A stretch of DNA of 64,000 bases, taken from assembly GCF_007655135.1 (NCBI RefSeq), contig NC_045128.1, positions 43,785,885-43,849,884 on the forward strand, written 5' to 3'. Within the stretch, counting starts at the first letter, position 1; every line of letters begins with the position of its first letter. Under the pieces are notes generated by a model. The model was not told the DNA's origin. It did not search any database and worked only from the letters and a program-made list of their open reading frames with translations. The DNA comes from Punica granatum. Taxonomy: Eukaryota; Streptophyta; Magnoliopsida; Myrtales; Lythraceae. A program made the translations under genes and the position numbers. Positions 57,876-64,000 of this stretch are shown one piece after another.

Positions 57876-59467
57876 ATTAATTACCCAAAAAACAACTAGT
57901 TTTGCACTTAGTAACATTTCTATCATAAATTTTTGAAAATTGCATAGAAAAGTACCAATTATTGATTTTTCTATATGTTTAGCACATTGTCATGTTCAAT
58001 TTTAACTGAATTAGTTGATGTGCACTTAATAGTACTATGTGACACATGGAAATTGTTCAAGTGGATACCAATTTATTTTTATTTAATAAAATTACTATGA
58101 AAAATTTAAAATTAAACAAATAATAAAAAAGAAAGTCATGACTAAGTGGTGGAAGTGGCAGAGCCTGGCGGTGAGGGCCTTGCCAAGGGCCATTGTCGCC
58201 TCAATCAGGGTAGACAACAACTTCAATGGTAACCTAAGACCAAACGGTGGTAGTGATTGCCTCTGATAAGGTTCCTACTGCTGAATAAAAAAGAGAGAAT
58301 TTGTAAAAGGAAAAAGAAGAGTAGGGTTGGCGATAGGCCTAGTCGACCATCACCCCAAAATCGTGGTCACTAGCAATCTCAATTGTCGCCGGGGACCTCA
58401 AATGGAGGGGGTGTCTGTCAGAAAGGCCCCATGTATTGGAATTGAAAGCATCCTACTTGATCAGGATTTTGAGGTTCTTTCAATTACCAACCGGTAGGAC
58501 CTCGCCAATGATCACCACTTTCCCAATCAAGTTTGTCGGTGACCACAAAGGTTACCGATAACCTCGATTAGGAGGTTAGTGGTTGTTAGGAGGCCCCAAT
58601 CACCAGTTCCCTTCTTCATTTCATTTTTCATAAATTGTCATTTGTTTTCTTTAATTTTAGGCATTGGGGGTCTCACCAGAGGCCACCAGCGCCTTGTGTG
58701 GCTGCTAGGGACCTAGTTGCGGCAATCGTAGGCACTAGTAAGGGCCTCATTGTTGTCCTACTTCCTCATCTTCCACTTAGCTAGGGTATTATTTAAAAAT
58801 TTTAACTTGGCACTACTCAAATAACCTCCATATGCCACATGTTAATGTCAAGTACAACGTCAATAATTTTGTTAAAATTAACGGAGTAATTTTTTTTGCT
58901 AAGTATTGACGAAGTATGTGATGGCACCTTAGATGCGATGCAAAATTAATAATTAGTGCTTTTCTATGTAATTTTCAAAAACTCGTGTTAGAAATGATAT
59001 AAAGTACAAAATTAGAATTTTTGAGTAACGGTAAATTGTACTGGTGGTCCAAAAAGTTTTACAAATGTTTCAATATGATATAATTTTTTTTTTGCTACTT
59101 GATGGTACAAAATGTTTCAAAATTATTTCAGTATAGTACAAACCATCATCTCGCCATTAATGCCGTCAAGCCGTCCTTTACAAGATTGTAAATTTTACAC
59201 CATCATGTAACTTACGTAAAGCATTTTGTACTATTAAGTTACAACTTCAAAACATTTTGCACCATCATGTAACGTTCAACAAAAATCAATTTTGCACCAT
59301 CAGTGTCTGTTTGACGGCGTCAATGGCGAGATGACGGTTTGTACTATAATGAAACAACTTTGAAACATTTTGTACCATCAAATAGCAAAAAAAACTTTTT
59401 ATACCATATTAAAACATTTGTAAAACATTTTGGACCACCAGTGCAATTTACCATTTTGAGTAATTAG
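57876..59467. mobile_element. Long-inverted-repeat (Mutator-like) element, interrupted by a MITE
   Basis: The left arm (TTAATTACCCAAAAAACAAC, TTTTTGAAAATTGCATAGAA) is mirrored at 58900-59037 (TTCTATGTAATTTTCAAAAA … TTTTTGAGTAATTA). The right end is completed at 59464-59467 after removing the MITE at 59039-59453. The GC-rich core (58140-58760) has short repeated phrases (GTGACCACAAAGG, CGGTGAGGGCC) but no intact ORF. Non-autonomous; the family may be the same class as the 8648-10111 elements, but the sequences differ. Confidence 0.6.
59039..59453. mobile_element. MITE with internal palindromes, copy 2, nested
   Basis: About 415 bp with terminal inverted repeats of about 40 bp (GGTAAATTGTACTGGTGGTC; mirrored GACCACCAGTGCAATTTACC). 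A 10-bp target duplication TTTTGAGTAA (59029-59038, 59454-59463) belongs to the end of the surrounding Mutator-like element. Homologous to 49600-49992. Confidence 0.75.
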
Positions 59468-59795
59468 GCTTTGTTTGATTTTGGAGTTTTTTTTTTCATT
59501 CAACTCTATCTATCTTCAATTCAACAATACAATTATTATTATTATTATTATTTTATTTTTTAACCATTAAATTTAATTTTTAATATTAAATTATCTCAAC
59601 TATTCATTATTTTTCCCACAATTCAAGAATACTATCATTATTTTCTCTTAACTATTCATTAAATTTTCTCACTTTTTTTCATAATTCAACAACACAATTA
59701 TTACTTTTTATTTTCTCCCTCTACCTTATTATTACAACCCAATTAAATATATATATATATATATATACATACAGTTGGAATTTTCCAAACAACCC
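59466..59795. mobile_element. AT-rich hAT-like MITE fragment
   Basis: The left end reads CTTTGTTTGATTTTGGAG. The right end (GGAATTTTCCAAACAACC) is a partial inverse. The body consists of ATTATT/CTCAACTATTCATT repeats. A similar AT-rich unit starts at 41489. No target duplication is resolved. Confidence 0.4.
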
Positions 59796-59799
59796 CCAG

Positions 59800-61857
59800 G
59801 CCCCAACCTATTCAATAAAATAGTTACCACTTGTTGTATCTTTTCCTCTTGCTCTCGCTTTTCTATCTTTTTCCCCCTCTTCCAAATTCAGCCAATGTAC
59901 AACATATTTTTTTTAAAAAATTATTAAATTTTATAATATTATCATAATTATTAATGATAATACTAATTTTTTTTTATGAAAGAGTCACATAGATTGAATT
60001 GTGACAAAAAAATGAAAATAAATAGATAGATAATCTAATATCAATCGAATATAATAAAATCTGTGAGTAGAAGGCAATCATCTAGGGATGACAATAAAAT
60101 GTCAAATAATAATAAGAAGAAAAACAGCAACAGAAACAGCAGGGATAGAATGGAGATGTGCGAGGGAGTTTGAAGAAGAGATCCGAGGAGTGTCGCTGTC
60201 AACTCGCTTTCCATTCTGTATATATGTATGTATGATTTATATAATATATACATATATTATATATACATGCCCCCATTTATGCTAAAAAATTTCCTATATA
60301 GCTTCCCTTCTCCCTTTCTCCCTTTCTCCCTTCTTTTTTGTTTTTTTTTCCCTAATCCTTTTCAGTTTCTACTGTCCCTCTCTCTCCCCCTCTCTCTCCC
60401 TGAAAGAGAGGCTGCAGCGAAGGGCCAAAGCATGCACTGGCCAGGGCCAGACCCCAGAAAATGGATAGCTTTGGGTATTCCATCTTTCCCCGCTCCCCCC
60501 CCAGCCCCCGCCCCCGCCCCCGCCCCACCCAGTTAATTACCATATACATTATTTCGCTCTCTCTCTCTCGATTATATACCACTAAATATTCAAAAATTCA
60601 TTGAATCCCGACTACTTTAGGTTTAAGCCGAGTCAATTCAATGAAGAGTAAGATTTTCCTAATCGTAATTCCTACATTCACAAAATTAAAATTCAAGATT
60701 TTATTTAAAAAGAATAAATGATAAATCATTTGAACTAATTCATATGATAGGATTCTTCTTCTTTAATCAATTAGCTTCATGAACCCGAACTCATTCCTAT
60801 AACAAAATATATTAATATATCTGGTGTCTGCCACATATTCACGTGCATTCTGTTCTATCTTCGCTTAATTTATTATAACGTAACTTGACCTATACGAGCT
60901 CGCGTAACAGACAATATGATCTCTTGCATTTATCAGTGTATAATATATCATGGCGGCGCCTGACGAAGGATATATATATATATATAGGAAACGTTTTCAA
61001 ATAGAGTTATAGATAGCTTGAAAGCAGAGGCTCGTCAATTGATTTTCTATGTTTTGCTATAATCGTTTCGTTCTGCAAGTGGCAATCCGAGAGTACGTAG
61101 CGACTAATGGGTGATGATGGTATACATATCCGCGTTTATACATATATTTACATAATTCTATTTAGGACGGTGATGTATAATTGGAGTTGGAGTTGGGGCG
61201 GTTCTGGTTGATGGACCTCGTTCTCTCAGCGGGCTCAATTCCATCTTTTCTTTTTCTTTTTTCCGGTAATAACGTAGACACATAGACCTAGTACGAGGAA
61301 AGGAAAAAAAAAGCTAAATTAAGGAGCACATAAATCCCACTGATGAGGATCAAATCCAAGACCTTTTAGCTCCGGATGACGCCTTGTGCCACCGCACCAA
61401 ATCTCCTTCCTCTCCGTCTTTTATTTTATGTGTTTATTTTTTTTATTCATTTTTCGGTCAGTGCAGAAGAAGAGATACAAAAAAAAAAAAAGCAGCCAGG
61501 ATTAATGGACTCCGATTTCACCCTATATATGCTCAATGGCACTCGCCTTCCATGAAATGGACGATTCAGAGAATTGAAGGTGCATGAGTTACTGACCTTG
61601 GACTATTAGTTAGAAGAGCTATCTATGTGTATGCATATGTACACAAATATGTATGCACCAGGCCAGCACCACGTACATAATTAGATAATAATATAATTAT
61701 TATAAGGTGCAGATGCTTTTGGGATACGTTTATATATCTGTGTGTGTTTGTGTATACGAGCGTGTGTGCATGTGTTTCCCCAACGCGCTCGGCATAGAAA
61801 AACAACAGAGGTATATATGTTGCTGATCGATGAGCATGCATAATATTAATGCTCATG
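59800..61857. other. Intergenic, microsatellites and repeat tails
   Basis: Contains a C-rich tract with CCCCGC repeats near 60493-60525, (CT)n tracts near 60378-60400 and 60557-60570, and (TA)n near 60969-60986. Repeat-like tails at 60600-60790 and 61310-61410 resemble degenerate ends of dispersed retroelements. No gene is supportable. Confidence 0.4.
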
Positions 61858-63373
61858 TGATGCGACAGACGAGCTAAAAATTGGTACTTGAACAAAAATA
61901 GATTATGACGAACTCATCTCATTGGAAATGGCCTCCGGAGCAAAACTTACAGCCTATGGCTGTGAAATTTCAATATTTTAGGCGAATTCTATCGTTTATG
62001 GCATCAAACAGGCAATTTTATGTTAATTAAAGTGTTTTCGCAATTTTAAGAAAGTTTATTTCTTTTTGTGCCATTTAGGTTTTTTTAAACCCTATTTAAG
62101 TTTTGTAAGCCCTAGGGCTAAAGGAGTTATTATTTTGATTATCAATAAAAATTGGAGCTTGCGTGCTCTTTGCCCAATTCTCTAATTTGTTCGAGTTGGA
62201 TGTCAATTTCCTAGGAATTCGAAGAATCAATAGGGATTGAAGGTCGTAGTTCCGGTATTCGTGCGCGAATCAATGGGCCCGTGACAAGTTACTCGCGTGT
62301 ACACTGCGTCAGTTGGTATCAAAGCCGCGTTCGTTCTTAAATCAACGATGCCACCCCGAAGAACGGCTAATCAACGTCGTATTGCGGAGGAGGACGAACT
62401 GGATTGGAGGATCGAAGACATATCATATGATGAAACCAATCCAGTTTTCGATATATATCCAGACGAAGATCAAGAAGAAGTTACAGAATTTGTATTTGAT
62501 GATCAAGGAAAACCAACGTTCGTTGTCAACAAATCCGTATTAAAGATATTGGAGGTGATAAAACTTTTCATTATTATATTCAGATTGAGGATATTCTAGA
62601 TGAAGAAATTTCCAATGCAAAGAAAGATGCATGAATGCTTACGGTGCTAATTTCAGAGGTTATTCAGTTGCCAAAGTTGGTCAAAGTGCACGTGTCTCGA
62701 TCAAGAAAGCAAAGATTCAATGAAAGTGTTTATTGGCTAATAGGTGTACGGAATTTTATGTATGAAGAATTAAGATAAAGAGTTCGCAAAGAGAAGAAGG
62801 CATTCAAGTGGCAAATGAGAAAGCAGCAAAAGCATATTAATCTTTCTATTCGTCAAGATCAAGGTGATAGCTCGGATGATAACAATTCAAGGGCGAATTC
62901 TCTCAATCCATGGGAGAATGATGCGGCAGATGAGCCGAAAAATTGGTACATGAAGAAAAATAAGTTCTAACGACCTTATCTCATTGGAAACGGCCTCCGG
63001 AGTAAAACTTACAGCCTATTGCTACGAAATTTCGATATTTTAGGCGAATTCCATGGTTTAGGGCCTCAAACAGACGATTTTATGTTAATTAGGATGTTTT
63101 TGCAATTTTAGAAAATTTTATTTCTTTTTGTGCGATTTATGTTTTTTTAAACCCTATTTAAGCTTTGTAAGCCCTAGGACTAAAGGAGTTGTTGTTTTGA
63201 TTATCAATAAAAATTAGAGTTTCCGTGCTCTTTGCCCAATTCTCGGATTTATTCGAGTTGGATGCCAATTTTTTAGGAATTTGAAGAATCAATAGGAATT
63301 GAAGGTCATCGTTTCGGTATTCGTGCGCGAATCAACAGGTCTGTGACAGGTTACTTGCGTGTACGCCGCGTCA
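61858..63373 (+). mobile_element. Small LTR retroelement (TRIM-like or deleted)
   Basis: Two direct repeats of about 454 bp (61858-62311 and 62919-63373) begin TGATGCG and end in GCGTCA. They agree throughout (CTCATTGGAAA, AAACCCTATTTAAG, ATCAATAAAAATT, GTATTCGTGCGCGAATCAA). Directly after the left LTR, TTGGTATCAAAGCCGCG matches a primer-binding site for initiator tRNA-Met. GGGAGAA before the right LTR is a short polypurine tract. The interior is only 607 bp and has no reverse transcriptase. TCATG/TTATG at the two flanks may be a diverged 5-bp target duplication. Confidence 0.8.
62348..62599 (+). pseudogene. Remnant ORF inside the small LTR element
   Basis: The frame opens with MPPRRTANQRRIAEEDELDW, acidic and unlike a catalytic domain, and stops at 62599. 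Further sense-like pieces follow to 62918 with stops and shifts (e.g. VYWLIGVRNFMYEEL, then KAFKWQMRKQQK). It may be a gag N-terminal remnant with deletions; no zinc knuckle is visible. Confidence 0.45.
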
Positions 63374-64000
63374 TTATGGGAGAAACATCATTTTCGTAGA
63401 AGTTGGACTGTATTGCTACTTGCTGGACATATATAAATATATATATATATATTTTTTTTTCGATTATAAATGAGACTCATGGACCTAATTCAATGAAATA
63501 AAAATCATAAAAATCTAATAAATAGACGAGTAGTCCCACATAAGTATCGAGCTTGAGACTTCTTTATCACAAGGTAAGAACGTGCGTCGTTGCACTATAC
63601 TCTCTTTATGGTTGGACATATACATATATATAATTTAAAGCGTGTATATATATACACATATATATGATATATATAAATTTATAATTACCAGAATCAATTT
63701 TTGGGGTTGGGTTTGTCTGATCCATCCCCTTCTGCTCCCTCTTGCTTGATTGGTGTGCAGCCTATACATAAGCTCTAAGTCTAAGTATACAAACTCCCAC
63801 GCACTCACACACACATGTATATGATGCCTACAATTAGAGAGACACATTAATATAATTAATTACATATGTACTCTATATATATCTAATTCATTGGATGGGC
63901 GAGGAACGTCTGATCCTGCAGAAGAACGCGCGTATAGCTTCGATCTTTGCCCCCATTCCCAAGAAGAAAAAGGAAAAAGAAAAAAAAAGAGAAAATAATA
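63374..64000. other. Window end: repeat piece and (TA)n DNA
   Basis: 63480-63605 is the second copy of the dispersed repeat described at 45355-45480. (TA)n/(TATATACA)n tracts lie at 63435-63452 and 63640-63670. No gene is supportable before the window edge. Confidence 0.4.

Overview
The window is nuclear DNA of a flowering plant, most likely a rosid-type eudicot. Genes are split by many short introns with GT-AG borders, intergenic DNA is very AT-rich, and transposable-element debris and (GA)n/(TA)n microsatellites are abundant. Spliced models built by eye stay in frame from ATG to stop for five protein-coding genes. I cannot name the species.

Layout: (1) 1-7.4 kb: a SOC1-clade MADS-box gene of the AGL42/AGL71/AGL72 type on +, with 7 coding exons plus a 5'UTR intron and MITEs in its large introns. 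(2) 7.4-10.5 kb: AT-rich DNA with two abutting long-inverted-repeat (Mutator-like) elements. (3) 10.8-12.9 kb: a 253-aa coiled-coil protein on -, 7 exons. (4) 16.4-22.4 kb: plastidic phosphoglucomutase on +, 22 exons, 625 aa, including one GC-AG intron. (5) 22.5-33 kb: repeat-rich DNA with a tandem duplication and two Pack-MULE-like elements. One of these carries a broken copy of the 5' part of a PP2C phosphatase gene resembling PPH1/TAP38. (6) 33.7-35.3 kb: a gibberellin 20-oxidase on +, 3 exons, 393 aa, with a clear TATA box. (7) 35.4-50.4 kb: about 15 kb without a supportable gene. (8) 50.7-54.6 kb: a 1002-aa protein on - that joins a trihelix-like DNA-binding region to a C-terminal kinase-like domain with degenerate catalytic motifs. 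(9) 54.6-64 kb: promoter-side microsatellites, a long foldback element with a MITE inserted in its end, and a small LTR (TRIM-like) retroelement.

The gene set (AGL71/72-type MADS, a small coiled-coil gene, plastid PGM, GA20ox, trihelix/kinase-like) matches, from memory, the Arabidopsis chromosome 5 neighbourhood around At5g51800-At5g51870. The window therefore looks like a conserved block expanded by transposons. The genes do not form one pathway. PGM serves starch metabolism, GA20ox gibberellin synthesis, and the MADS protein flowering or organ-ageing control. The most unusual protein is the trihelix-pseudokinase fusion. The most unusual DNA is the set of gene-capturing and nested foldback elements.
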